From NCBI GenBank assembly GCA_019096065.1, contig JAGUCH010000008.1:5957001-6021000 (forward strand): a stretch of 64,000 bases of DNA. The letters are read 5' to 3'. Position 1 is the stretch's first letter, and each line of letters begins with the position of its first letter. The position numbers and the translations under genes are program-made. Origin of the DNA: Paracyclopina nana (taxonomy: Eukaryota; Arthropoda; Copepoda; Cyclopoida; Cyclopettidae). The notes beneath the pieces are model-generated. The model worked only from the letters and a program-made list of their open reading frames with translations, searched no databases and was not told the DNA's origin. Below are positions 40,569 to 52,965 of this stretch, one piece after another.

Positions 40569-41414
40569 GACTTTTTCAGCCCAACATTGAAATACAGAAG
40601 TTGTGGAGGTTGTTGTAAAATTCAGTGTAAGCTGACGTTATTTCTTTTTGGTGTTGTCGCCAAGCATTTGCAATTCAACAAAACTACTTACAATTGTAAG
40701 CGCACTGCTGTTTTCGCAGCTATGATGAGCTTTGTTGAGTGGCCCGCAAAGCATGAGTTAGGTCGGTTTAACAAAACCTTTTACAACTGTAATTTATATC
40801 TTATACTACACGTGTAGGAGGATTTTGACGAATTGCAAGTGGTAGTTCAGGTTTGGGCTTAAAATAATCCAGGCTGACTGGGCAGACGACAATAAGGGGC
40901 GACACGAAAATGTAAGAGTCAAAGTATGAATTGAAGACAATGCAATTTTGAGTAATTTTGTTTTGTTTGAAGCAACTTTTTATTTTCTAATGTTATTCTT
41001 TACTTTTTTTCGTGTCGACTCTCTGAAACATGAACAATTAGCCAAGAGTCGCCGAAATGGCCACGGCCGAAAATCCGTCCGGGCCGACTTGACATTGAAA
41101 CTTGTCAAAGTCATTCTCTCTCCTCAATCACACTCATTCTGGCTTTTTTCGGCCAAAGTTGGCGGAAAGTTGAGATCCAAGTCAAATGTTTGTCAGCAGT
41201 CAACTCAAGAAGAACAAGTAGAAGAAGTGAAGAAGAAGAGCCTCAGTCTGACGGCCTCAATTTCCATTAAAGGCCTTGAGGCTGCTGCTGTTGTAACAAC
41301 TGCAGAGAGGAAATTCGCGAGTGCGCACGCGCGCGACACCTTGAACAAAAATGAAAGATTTCCGAGGAGTGTGAACAGAATGCTGCTGAGCTGAAAACAG
41401 AGAGAAAAGTAAAC
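40569..41414. promoter_or_regulatory. Divergent YY1-Sos promoter region
   Basis: 846 bp separate the YY1 ATG (minus) from the Sos ATG (plus) and must hold both promoters and both 5' UTRs. A CpG-rich patch (GTGCGCACGCGCGAC near 41320) lies 90 bp before Sos. A frame open over 40948-41394 (+) ends 18 bp before the Sos ATG but has no recognisable content. No TATA box was identified. Whether the pair is co-regulated cannot be told from sequence. Confidence 0.5.
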
Positions 41415-44400
41415 ATGTCTGTCATCCGGATGGACTCGGGGGCCTCAAGTGGAGTCGACTACGACTGGAGCAACGAGGAGAATGCGGGCAAATGGCGAGG
41501 TCTTTTCGTCGCCCCACTTCGCAAAGTTCTCATCCAAGTTCATCCGCAGTTCACAGCCAAGGAAGATGCTCTGGAATATGTGGAGAATCTCTTGCTCAGG
41601 TTGTTGGCCATGCTCACAGCAAAACCGGCTCCAATGTCAGTTTCTGACGTAGAGGTAAATAATTATTATGCAGTATTTTAAGTAGCTGGTAACGCTCGGC
41701 GTGAAATGCTCCAGATTCACATTCTGGATAATCTTGAACAAATCAAGAGCTATTTAATGGCCTTTTTTCAGTTGGTTGGTTTTTTAGTCAATGTTTCAAG
41801 TTCCCCGGCATCGAGTTGAATTCTAGGAAATCCTATTTGAAACACTTGTTCAACTTTTTTCCACAGAAACGCGTGTCAGCCACTTTCCCCAAACCTATTG
41901 ATGCTTGGGCTCTGACTGAAGCCCAAAAACACCTGGATCGAGGCAAGAAAAAGTCCACTCTGGTCTTGCCCTTCGACAAGGTCCATTCGCTCCTCAAGGA
42001 AGTGTTGCACAACCACAAACTTGACGATCAAGTCAGCTTCTACCTCGTTGCAGTGCTTGATTACATCGCTGGTGATATTTTAAAGGTACTCAGCCTGAAT
42101 AATCTCTGGTGGCGAATCCCGACGTTTAATGCACTTTTTTCAGTTGGCTGGAAATTATGTGAGAAACATTCGACATCAAGTGATAACATGTCAAGATATC
42201 AAAGTGGCCATGTGTGCTGACAAGGTAAAAAGACTGCTCTTAATATTAACTTATACAAGCTAACGAATTCGAATGAAATGTTTACCATATTAATATTCCA
42301 AGCTCATGCACGGCCAAGTGGTAAGAGTTCACAAAAAAGACCCCAAAATGATGCACTCAATTTTTTCAATAATGCACATTTAAACGAACAGTGGCGGGGC
42401 CAATTTTGTTCCGCACTGTTCAATTTTTTGGTTTGTTTTGATGATTCGTTGCATGTTTAAAGTACAGAAATCCCTTGTCAACGTTTTAAAAAATCGATCT
42501 TTTTACTCCGATATTGCGCACTACATCTTCTCCTTGTAAAGTCGATATTTTAAGTTCATGGCGTGGGTTTCATCATTTTTAAATTGGCCTTTGAAATCTT
42601 TAAAGCCAAAATGAGGCCTTTCAGCTTCGTAGTACCCTTTTGTACTCTAGTATTCTTCAGTAGATGATAGTGCATGTTGCATCATATTCTGCGTTATTTT
42701 TATTCTCACCTCAACTGTCCATTCCTCCAGGTGCTCATGGACATGTTTTACCAAGATGAGGGGAATGTCATCAATTTAGATCCAGATCTGTCAGATTACA
42801 ACAAACAAGAGCAAAGCTATGATGAAGTTGTTAAGGAGTTGATCATTGCCGAAAAGCGATACTTGAGGGATCTGTTCATGATCACCAAGGTGTTTCGCGA
42901 CTTGCTGGCAAAAAATCACATCGCCACTCCGGCCGAATTGGAGGCCATTTTCAGCAACATCAATGATGTCACTGAGCTCACGCTCACTCTCATTGGTTCC
43001 ATGGAGGTGAACATGACAAGCGGCTAAATAAAGCCTAGTTTTCACTCTTCGCTTTTCAGGACACCCTGGAAATGACTGAGGAAGGAAATGTCCCCATGGT
43101 TGGCACCTGCTTTGAAGAGTTGGCAGAGGCTGAGGAGTTTGAAGTGTATGACAAGTATGCCAGGGACATTCTCGACCAGAAATGTCGAAAAACCCTCGAG
43201 GATCTTTTGAGCCGGCCAGAAGTGGCAGCCACTCTGAAATCATCAGGTAACTTTCGTTATAGCAATTTCAGTTTCAAAATCCACTAGTGACAAAAATATT
43301 GATGCTGAACCCAGATAGCTTTTTTTGATTGCCCTACCAAAGATAAAATTGAATCTACCTACTTTATCTAGTTAGTGAATCAATTATGCAGAATTAATCA
43401 AATAGGTGTTGTCACACTTCTTGTGTTAAGAGTTACCTGGGTCGAGATCAACTTTTTCATAAATGGTAAAAAATCCCGTTTTCAATAGGCTCATTCCTTT
43501 ATGAATAAGGAAATTTTGAAAGCCCAAGATGATGTTGCACGACTTAGACACTTAGTTGGTTCAGTCAATTGGGATCATATGAGTCTTTTCAACAAGTGTG
43601 TATAAAATGTTCTACTTTCAGGCCACGGAATGAAAGAGGCTTTCAAGTTTTACTTGCCGAAACTGCTGTTGGGTCCAGTGTACCACTGTTTTCAGTACTT
43701 CAAGTACACCGAGTTGCTGATGACTTTGACGCAGGCCAAAGAGGACGCAGACTCGCTGAAGCAAGTGGTGGCCATGATCACCCCACTGCAGACCAAGCTG
43801 CACAACATGGTGCAGAATGCTGACCACTCCACCATGAGGAAGCCGAGCGACATCTTCTACCGGTCGTCGCTGAACAAAATCAGCAGGCAGCAGTGCTTGC
43901 AGAAGCTTGGCCAGCTGCAGCAATCCATTGCCAATTGGGAGGGCCCCGACATTGCTGCCAACTCCTCGGAGGTTGTCTACGAGGGCAATCTCCAGGTTTT
44001 GCACCACAAGGGCTCGAAGAACTTTGCGGAGAGGTATGTCTTCCTCCTCGACGGAATGATCCTGATATGCAAGCAACAAAAGAGGAACTCCACCCTGACC
44101 AATTCCAACTCGGCCAACTCCGACTACCGACTGAGGGAGAAGTTCCTCATTCGCAGAGTCGATGTCGTCGATGCGAAAGAAGACTCCGAAGAGGCTGACT
44201 TGAAATTCGTCATCTCGAGCCAAGTGTCCAAAGTCACCTTCAAGGCGGAGAGTGCGGATGACAAGCGATCCTGGATGGCTGCTCTGGTCATGCTGAACAC
44301 CAAGTCGATGCTGGAGCGAACCTTGGACATCTACTTGACCAACGAGGAGAAGAAGCACCCGCTTCGCTTTCCGCCCTGCGACAGATACAGATTCTCGGAG

Positions 44401-46961
44401 CCGAACTCCGCTCAAAACATTGTCTTTGATGAGCGATTCGAGAAGAGCTCAGGGAATCCGCTCATCAAAGGTGACTTTGAATTATCCGATTTTACGTAAC
44501 GTAGCAAATGTGTTTTTTGTGCATATAGGTGCCACTTTGGTCAAGCTTGTGGAGCGGTTAACCCATCATGTCTATGCGGATCCCATGTTCATGAAGACTT
44601 TCCTCACGACTTACAGAAGCTTCTGCACTCCCAATGAGCTCCTCGACCTACTCATTGAACGCTTCAACATTCCGGACCCGGAGTTCTCCTCGGATTCCGA
44701 GTCCGACTCCGAAATGGGGGACAAGAGCACCAAGATGAGGATCGCGCAGGACATGAAACGATTCCGCAAGGAGTACAGCCAACCGGTGCAATTTCGAGTC
44801 TTGAACGTGCTCAAGCATTGGGTGGACCAGCATTTCTACGATTTCGACCAGGACAATGATCTCCTGCACAAGTTGACTTCCTTTCTGGAGACAATTGCTG
44901 GCAAGTCCATGAAAAAGTGGGTGGATTGCATCAGCAAAATTGTCCAGCGCAGGGTAAAAAAAATACCTTTTTCCATGCGCAAAAATTGATTTTTATCTAC
45001 TTTTTCAGTTGAGCAATGAGGAGTGCAACAAGGGGATCATCTTCGACAAAGCTCCTCCAGAAATTGAAGTGCATATCGTGAATGCAGACGATTTGTGGCC
45101 AGAGCTACTCACAGTGAGTTGATTTCCAAAAACTTTGACGATAATAATGATTAATTATTTGTCTTCAGTATCATCCCATTGAAATTGCTCGCCAATTGAC
45201 GCTGTTGGAATTTCAATACTATCGAGCTGTGAAAACTTCCGAATTGGTAGGGTTGGCATGGACCAGAGATGACAAGCATGAGAGAAGCCCGAATCTGCTC
45301 AAAATGACGCGTCACATTACTAAGGTACTAAGTTCTCTAGAAAATCTGATGCGTGACGTACAAACATTTTTTCCCCTTCTAGCTGACCCGATACCTTGAA
45401 AAGCTAATTGTGGAGACTGAAAATCTCGAAGAGCGGATCTGTGTGGTCCACCGGATCCTTGAAATCATGGTGGTTCTGCAGGAGCTGCACAATTTCAGCG
45501 GCGTCCTCGCGCTGACCTCAGCCTTTGGGTCAGCCGCTGTGCACCGGATTCTGGTCAAGATCAAGGAGAAATTGCCCAACAATTTGCTCAAGGCTTTGCA
45601 TGAGGCCTCGCTGCTTTGCCAAAATCGCTACAAAATCTACTGGGAGAAACTGAGGTCCATCAACCCTCCTTGTGTCCCGTTCTTCGGCCAATACCAAACC
45701 AATATTTTGCTCCTCGAGGAAGGCAATCCGGATTTCCTGACCAACACCAATCTCATCAACTTTGCCAAGCGGCGGAAAGTGGCTGAGATCATCTCGGAGA
45801 TTCAACAGTATCAAAATCAGCCCTACTGCCTCAATGAGTGTGCGAAAATCCGGACCTTTCTCGAGAACCTAGACCCCTTTCCGGACATGGACGAGAAGGC
45901 CATCGATGACTACCTATGGCAAAAGTCCAACGAGCTTGAGCCCAAAGAAAACGTGTCTAAGAAGAGACCGGTAAGACTCTTTCATCCCAATTCGAGTGAT
46001 TCCCAATGACTTAGTTATTGAATCGGTTCATTTTTAGGATGGTGAGCGAAGGTGGAAAGGCCTTGATCTGAGGTCACCAGGCATCAAACCGAAGAGCATG
46101 AGGGGCAAAAACCACCCGAACCCATTGCCCAAAATCTTGATGGGCGGCGACACCGACTCGCCAATGACCTCCCCCAATTACAAGTCATCTCCAGTGTCCG
46201 GACCCAACACGCCCCTGGTACCAAACTCGGCCACTCCCTCCTACACAACTCTCTCCAACTCCCCACCCGACTTGGAGGACATCAAGGTTCAGGTGATCCT
46301 GCCCACGACACCCTCGCACATCTACAACCCCTGCACCAGCCAATGGGTGCATGCAGGGGGCGTGGTTGCCCCGCCTCCACCGTTGCCTCCCAAGCCAAAG
46401 ATGAGTGAAAGGCGGGTGCATTCGTCTCCTCCTCCGCCCCTCCCTCCGCGACACTCGCGACTCCCACCCCGAGTGACTCCCACAAGGGGCGTACTGGAGT
46501 CTCGGTCACCCCTGATGGACCCTGTGGAGCCCCGAAGGGAGCATCCCCTTTTCTCGAATCTTCACCACCACTCCCAGTCTCCACCTCCAGCATTGGCGCC
46601 CCGAAGGCACTCCGGGGTGGCGAATGGTTCTTCGCATCACCCCCACCATCGGTATCCTCCACCACCTCTGAGTCTTCGGGCTGGCAGCGAGGGCACCAGC
46701 CCCAGCTACAGCCCAGTCTGGAATGACAGCGGCCACGCCCCTCCCTACAGGGCTCCTCCTCACAGCGCTTCTGCCCGAATGGGCCACGCCTCCCACCATG
46801 GGCACCATTTTGATCTCAACAACAGTTTGGGCACGATAACTCCCAGCAGCTCCTCGGCCACCTCTGGCAACCATTTTGTTTTTAATGAGGCCACGCCCCC
46901 GCCACGCCCACCGCCGCATCGGCCTGTCAACTCGTTGTCGACGTTTGATGAGGGTTTGTGA
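41415..46961 (+). CDS. Sos: Son of sevenless, Ras/Rac guanine nucleotide exchange factor
   Basis: Eleven exons: 41415-41654, 41867-42085, 42144-42224, 42731-43006, 43060-43246, 43622-44470, 44529-44953, 45009-45113, 45169-45324, 45383-45970 and 46038-46961; 1349 aa, close to human SOS1. In order: histone-fold region (~1-195), DH (~209-400), PH (~454-560; [19 protein letters not shown]), REM/RasGEF-N (~618-760; [26 protein letters not shown]) and the CDC25 catalytic domain (~795-1030; [31 protein letters not shown]). The Pro-rich tail has PPPLPPKPK and [11 protein letters not shown], typical SH3 ligands for Drk/Grb2. The protein loads GTP onto Ras at the membrane downstream of receptor tyrosine kinases. 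Intron phases chain throughout. No canonical AATAAA was seen between the stop and the converging gene at 47494. Confidence 0.96.
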
Positions 46962-47493
46962 TAGTAGTCAAAATTCTTCAGTTCGCCTCCGCATTTACAA
47001 GCCTCCATTATATTATAACTAGTATACAAACGTGCAATTTCATTATTTAGCTCAATTCATTTCTCCTTCAGAATTCTTCGGTTAGTTTGAATCGTTGTCA
47101 GTGGTAAAAAAGCCCTTTTTTCTTTCTCTCCGCAAAGCTTCATGATGTGAACTAATATAATGATTATTATTATTATAAACATGACAACTGCTTAATGTGA
47201 TCAAAATCAACATTATCATCATGCTCCAACAATAGACAAATTTATAACAGCATCATCATTATCATCATCCAGAATTCATATGGCTGAAGAAGAATTAGCT
47301 CCATCTATATATATCATGAAATCAAAGGAAATACACTACTAATTTATGTCTCTAAAAGTGCTTGTAGCTCCATTGGGTGAAATGCCCTTACTCAGCCTTT
47401 TTATTCAATATTTCAGTGCATAAATAGTCATGAATAGCAACCATTTGACTGGCCTTTATGAAAGGCCCTCAGTGGCCTCTGTTTCAGGTAAGT
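46962..47493. other. Convergent 3' region of Sos and the CAP-domain gene
   Basis: Non-coding and AT-rich, with an ATT triplet run near 47160. It holds a minus-strand AATAAA at 47400-47405, about 90 nt past the CAP gene stop, which is a good poly(A) signal for that gene. The Sos 3' end must lie here or overlap its neighbour. Confidence 0.5.
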
Positions 47494-49470
47494 TTATCCT
47501 TGCAAAAAGCCAAAAAACCTATCAAACATTGTTGGTCTTGGCCTGAAGAATATCGGTCTTGAGGTAAAGGTTGATGAGACAGGCCTTGGCCTTGGTGAGA
47601 AGACTGGCCTTGATGTGATCACTGGGCTTGAAAAGAAGAAGGTCTGTTGTTGTTGAGGCTCAGCAGAAATGTCATTGGAATCCAGGATTGGGAAAGTCAT
47701 TGGCCTGAATCCTTCTGGATCATTGACATCAGGTCTGGAGGGTCTCATGGTGTCAATGGTGGTGGTGTTCTGGACCAGAACCGGAGCGTTGGGATTGGTG
47801 GTGCACAATCCTGGATAATTTCTGGAGCAAACTGAGTTTCCAGGGCAAGCTGAGCAAGGTGGTCCTGGTTGGTAGACTGGTGATCTCAAGAGATTTCCGG
47901 CTTCTCCATAGTTGCAGACAACAAATTTCTTAACAAATCTTCCACTTTGGTAAGAAGCGGATCCACATCCAATTCTTGTGGTGGATCCCCACACAATTTG
48001 AGTGTAATGACCTGTTGAAGGGAGAAATCTGAAAAAAAATTTAAATATCAATTAAACACTAAATTTTTAGAGCCTTAAAAAACTAATAAAGTATTGTATG
48101 CCTCAATGTTGCGTACATTTGAAGATAAATATTGATGGGAACAAATCTGTGCAATAAACCGACAATTTATTTGAAAGAAGCTGATCGTAAATTGGAAAAT
48201 GATGTCGCATTAAAAATGCTTTGCTGACATGTTGAATTGACATATCAACGGAAAAATGTAAAAAAGGATTTTATCTAACGATTTAATGAACTGTGCCATA
48301 CATGAACACCGCAAAAATGTCAATTTTTTGCCGGATTGACGAAGGCTTATTCAAGTTCCTTGATGGCGATGATATCAATCATCTTTTTTCTCTTAGGCCA
48401 ATTCTCATGCTTTTAAACCAGGAAAATGAACCGAATTTTTGCAGCGCAATATAATTACCGCAACAATTGTGCAGGCTTGAATTACTTTTGGCATAAATTA
48501 GCGCTCAGAGTGCTCATGCATGTAAAAGGACATGAAAGGCGTCAATTTTTTTGTCAATTAATTTAGTGTTCATCATTTTTCGATATTTTATGTTTTTAAC
48601 GCAATGCGACACTTAAATAGCACGTGAACATTTCTTCATCACCTTTATGTTTGATTGACTTTAGTCCGATTTGTTTACAGCCGTCTCCAATTAAATTGAG
48701 CGTTCAATGCAATGATTTCTTTTTGCTCAGATTTCAAGTAATGTGTTTCTTTATGCGAAAATTATTTAGACTTACTGATAGCTGTCGACAATCGCATTAT
48801 TGACCAGTGCCACTTCATCATACCAACTTTGAATGGCTTTTTGCCAGTCAACTGGACCAGGCCGAAATTCAGAGGATTCGTAGACATTTTGGCCAACTCT
48901 GAACCTGATGACGTCTCGGTCAGAGTCATGACCGAATTGACATTGGTCAGCCCATCGCTGAGCAATTTTGGCCAGCTCATTGTCCCATGTCAACTCTGCC
49001 ATATTGGCTGCATGCTTTTGTGGTCCAGGGCTTCCCCTGAATTCTTGGCCAGTGGCAACTTTGGACCTCAATTGGTTGTGCAAATCCACAATGAGCAATT
49101 GCTCAGATGGACTCACTCCATTGGACAAAACTCCTCTTGATCCGCAAGATTGGCCAACGCCCTGCAAATAATTTGGCAATTATTTATTACAGTAAAATAA
49201 AAGTACTGTAACAGCTTAAATTACAATCAAAATAAAGTTGTCTACTCTTCCATATTTATATCTTAAAAAAGCCCAAAAAAGCAATGAAACATAAAAAGCC
49301 CTTTTTTAAGAATATTTCAAGAATTCTGGGTAACTCACTGAAAATTGGCAAATTGTATGAGATGGAGAAATGCCACAGTAATCAGATTCCACAACAATCC
49401 CACTTTGACCCAACACCTGCTTATAGCTAAGCAAGGCGAGGCATAGCACAAATTTAGAGAAGTGATGCAT
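47494..49470 (-). CDS. CAP-domain (CRISP/antigen 5-like) secreted protein
   Basis: Exons 49470-49339, 49161-48776 and 48028-47494; 350 aa. ATG at 49470 begins a signal peptide (HFSKFVLCLALLSYKQVLG). The family opening follows (DYCGISPSHTIC, GVGQSCG), then LLIVDLHNQLRSKVA, MAELTWDNELAKIAQRWADQ, FGHD and VGQNVY. Exon 3 has both CAP signatures, GHYTQIVWG and VVCNYGEAGN, and a short Cys cluster (CSACPGNSVCSRNYPGLC). Arthropod relatives include venom allergen 5-like proteins, but most are ordinary secreted proteins of unknown role, and nothing here indicates a venom function. The last ~100 residues are unusual for the family: Thr/Ser/Pro-rich with repeated SRP and PRPRP words, ending FDRFFGFLQG. 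The 747-bp second intron (48029-48775) holds nothing else that I can see. Confidence 0.92.
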
Positions 49471-50595
49471 GGTGTTGCCACTTGGCTAATCAGCGAGCTA
49501 ATGGTTACGCAATCAGTTGCCATCTCCGACTTTATACAAAGTTGGATTTACCGCGTTGGGGAATTTTAGCGTCATTTGTGACGCGTTGCGTCAATTGCCT
49601 CAACTATGCGTAACAACGCATAATTCGTACGCAAGCATTGTTTTTCTGAGAATCCATGATCAGTCCGCCCGAAAATTGGAGCAAAAATATATATACGCAC
49701 TCTAATTATAACCAATTTGAGCCATTCAGGCTGGCTCATAAATGCGGTGTTCACCTACTTTTTTGCATTCCGCCAAAAATTGTGGTTCTAAAATTTTTCA
49801 AGTTTGGACACTTTCAAATTATCAATATGGGTAAACTAATATGGATGAAAACATGCATTCTGTAACTGTAAAAATGTGAATAAATGTCCTTTTCCATGAT
49901 GTTTTGCGTAGCTTCGTAGATGAACATTACTTCAAACAACTCTACTGGCTAATAGCCGAAAGCTACAAAGCATTTGCAATGCCAAGATTAATCATGAAAA
50001 AGAAACCAAGGTTACATATTAGTAATTAAACGTAAAAAGGCCTTTTTCAAGCCATTGAAACAACTAAGCCGGGATTTTCCCGGATCAAATGTGTGATTGT
50101 TTGCTTATTCTGTTGTTCTTTGTGTTAAATTGGTAAAAAAGTGTAGTACGTGATGAAGCATGAAACACACATCATCAATGGAAGTCCACTGTGGTCTGTT
50201 AAAAGTCCAATTCTTGGAATTGATCTCCAAATTGCCAAAGTTACCATGGCTAGGTCGTGGTCTCCGGAAATTCCTTTCATTAACTTTGGAAGTTCCTTTG
50301 TTTACAAAGCGACATTGCATTGCAGACCTCAAAAATTGGGTAATTGCCCACCTAAATTATATAGTAATTAATGTTCAAGTACTTAAAATATTCTATATTT
50401 GGGCCAAGGTTTGAAAACTCGAAATAATTCAGGATTCAATGGCGGAAAGAAAAAATCCTGCAAGTAGATGAACAGCACATTAAGTGTTTCTTCTTTTGTG
50501 GGAATATTTGTTTACATTCAGAAATCTTATCTGACTGCAGCAAATTTGCCCAGGTGTCATTTCATTTCATTGCTTGGAAACAATTCAAGCTCAAA
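49471..50595. other. Divergent intergenic region
   Basis: About 1.1 kb between two start codons, without a supported exon. Minus-strand promoter elements of the CAP gene and plus-strand elements of the multipass membrane gene should both be here; none could be pinned down. Several short frames are present but lack content. Confidence 0.4.
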
Positions 50596-52453
50596 ATGGA
50601 GTCACTTTTTGATGTTTGGCATCCATCTTGGAAAGAATTGCCATGGAAAGTTTGGACTAGTCCAGTTGAAAGATTCCAAGTAACTCTTTGAATTCTTAAT
50701 TTTTTTTTGTTTTCATTTGAACTTGCTTTTTATGGCAGGTTTTACCCTCATTTGTGATAGGAGAGTTTTTCTTTATATTTACTTCCCTGTTATTGTTGGT
50801 GCATGCATTGAAGCATGTAAGTTAAATCCAACAAAGTGAAAAATAATTAGCTTAACTTTTATTCATCTTTCATTGATAGGGTAGAGTTTATGTGATGCTT
50901 TGGTTTTCCAGTTTGCTCACTGGAACAGCAAATGATGCATTTTTCATGGCTTTACCCTTGGTAGACAATTTTTGGCAGGTAAATTAGGAAAAAATCAATA
51001 AGAATATGTAGAAAATAATGAAGTACCTGAAAAGTCCCAAGCTTGCATTATGCTCACTCCGAGAATGCCCCTTTATATACCCATGGTATATGTGGTATTC
51101 ATGTACCCATCTCTGGTTGGAGCCTGGCGTTTCAAAATGCCTGCATTGGCTCAAGTAAGTCCATATTCATCATATCAATTTCTATTCAAATCAAATATTC
51201 AGTTTATTAGCGTGATTTTTTAGTATTTATGCTAATCTTTTTTTCATTAAAAGGCAGCTTTGGCTGGATTGATGGGTGAAATGGTATACTCTCCATATGA
51301 CATAACTGGTACATCTGTCACATTGTAATGTTGTAAATATACTCATAAATGCTATTTTTGAAGGTGCCAAATTTCTGTGGTGGACTTGGCATGACACTGA
51401 TGCTCACATCAGTGATAGATTGTTTGGTGCTCCAATTGGATCTTCCACTTGGGTCATCACTTTCTCATGCAGCTTCCAATTAATTTGGAGGTATTTATTG
51501 ACCCAAGATCAGGTGAAATTCGGGTCTGGTTTATCCATTGGTGGAGCTCTGTGGAAGATCACCTTCAGCGCTTTGACAACCACTCCATTGATGATGGTGC
51601 AAATGGCGCTCTTCCAACTGATCTCTGGAGATGCTCAAGGATTGCCCACAATCAGGACAATGCTGGCTTGCATCATCACTTACCTCATCTTGATTTACTT
51701 TTTCACACAGTGAGAAGAACAATTCACTCACTCACAAAGAGTTTTCACTTTTGCAATTTCATTTTCAGTGATGAAGATGACAAGAAGAATTTGCTGCACA
51801 CAGTCAAACATGGCGATGTACTGATTCGATTCTGGATGACTCTTTATTACGTTTATCTCTTTTGCAACATGCTCATTGCCACTCCAGAAGATCACATGTC
51901 CACTGGAGTGCATCAAATTGTGGGCAATTGTGACATTTATGACAAAGACATGGCTGGACATAAGCGACAAGTATGCGCTGTTCCAAAATAACCTACTAAT
52001 TTAGCCAACTGAATTTAAATCTTTTGAATTTCGTATAAATTCAAATAATTTCTTATTCCTAATAAAATAATAGTATTTCAGCTAAACTATGCTTTAACAA
52101 CACTACAGTAAGCACACTTACATAAAAAAATATAACTTCATCAAGGTGAAATTAAAGTTTCTGAGTGATAAAGTCAAAGCTGAACAAAGCTAACTTAAAG
52201 TATTTCTTAGGTCTATTTATGTCAAACAAATTATGAGGAGGATTTCAACTTTGATTGTCCCAACTTTGATGCTCATCCGGATTCGAGAAAGTTGCTACCA
52301 GATGGCACTGAATGGTACACAGTTTGCGCCAATCCTCACTCAAACAAGTTGCACTATTCATTGGCCATTTTGGGGCTGGCAAGCATGGGCATCTTCATGT
52401 ACAGAACAGCCTTTTATGAGAAGGCCACCATTAAAAGTAAAAAGTTGAAATAA
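50596..52453 (+). CDS. Multipass membrane protein of unknown function (DUF7802-like)
   Basis: Eight exons: 50596-50679, 50739-50816, 50880-50978, 51035-51154, 51254-51308, 51364-51709, 51769-51970 and 52211-52453; 408 aa. ATG at 50596 has a good context (AAAATGG). At least seven hydrophobic stretches are visible, among them FFFIFTSLLLLVHAL, PLYIPMVYVVFMYPSLVG, STWVITFSCSFQLIW, ILIYFFT and YYVYLFCNML. Invariant-looking soluble words lie between them: DNFWQSQ near residue 85 and LWWTWHDTDAHISDR near 150. The C-terminal loop has four Cys (NCDIYD, YLCQ, FDCP, TVCAN) before a last helix. The order of motifs matches my memory of the uncharacterised animal DUF7802 family; that naming is from memory and was not checked. 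No enzymatic motif is assigned. Its stop lies 2 bp from the stop of the convergent gene. Confidence 0.82.
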
Positions 52454-52454
52454 A
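52449..52454 (+). terminator. AATAAA overlapping the stop of the multipass membrane gene
   Basis: The coding end reads TTG AAA TAA ATC, so AATAAA contains the stop codon. Cleavage 10-30 nt downstream would fall inside the coding end of the convergent minus-strand gene. Confidence 0.5.
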
Positions 52455-52455
52455 T

Positions 52456-52965
52456 CTATTCTCTGGATGACCTCTGGAGAAACTGGCTAAAATCTGAGCA
52501 CCCTTGGTAATGTTGGCCACAAATTTCTTTGTGGCCAAGTTGGTAAATGTCATTTTCTTCGCTTTGGTAGATCATTTGCAAGATTGGCGCCAATTTGAGG
52601 CTCCAGAAGCTCTGGTCTTCACTTGGTGTTGACTTTAGCTCACAAATGAGCCTTTTTTGGCAGACTGGGTCGCCAAAGGCTTCCTTGGCAGCTCCATAGG
52701 CCAAATAAGCTGTTTCAAGCCAGCTCAACACTTTGAGGCCATAAAGGCTCCTGTAGCCATAATACTTATTGGCAGTTGTGGCTGTAAAATGAGTGGTTGA
52801 AGAGGAGGGCTCATAGTCTGTGGTGTATCTGTCATAAATTTGGGGACCATAGTAGTCAAGGAGGAACTGGTCAATTCTGGCTGTTGCATAGACATCCAAT
52901 GCATAAAGTCCAGCTGAGGCAATTATCAGACCACCAAGTAAAAGCGTGCCTGCAAATAAGAGCAT
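52456..52965 (-). CDS. Small secreted or membrane-anchored Cys-containing arthropod-type protein
   Basis: A single open exon of 169 aa from ATG 52965. The first 24 residues are hydrophobic (MLLFAGTLLLGGLIIASAGL), a signal peptide or anchor. A Tyr/Thr-rich stretch follows, then KRLICEL, a middle helix (FWSLKLAPILQMIYQ) and ICGQHYQGC near the end. The spacing C-x3-LICEL ... C-x6-C recalls arthropod DM4/12-like secreted proteins, but the match is loose and I would not assign it firmly. A TTTGCAG sequence at 52950 could instead be a splice acceptor, making this the last exon of a longer gene with the hydrophobic segment partly encoded upstream. It is antisense to and convergent with the multipass membrane gene. 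Confidence 0.6.
   Translation of the reverse strand: MLLFAGTLLLGGLIIASAGLYALDVYATARIDQFLLDYYGPQIYDRYTTDYEPSSSTTHFTATTANKYYGYRSLYGLKVLSWLETAYLAYGAAKEAFGDPVCQKRLICELKSTPSEDQSFWSLKLAPILQMIYQSEENDIYQLGHKEICGQHYQGCSDFSQFLQRSSRE

Noticed and set aside
40948-41394. 148-codon frame just upstream of Sos
   Set aside because: It has no ATG at its beginning, no domain and no splice support. Taken as 5' UTR/promoter.
43618-44415. 265-codon minus-strand frame across the Sos DH-PH exon
   Set aside because: It is antisense to a well-supported coding exon, and its composition follows from the Sos codons.
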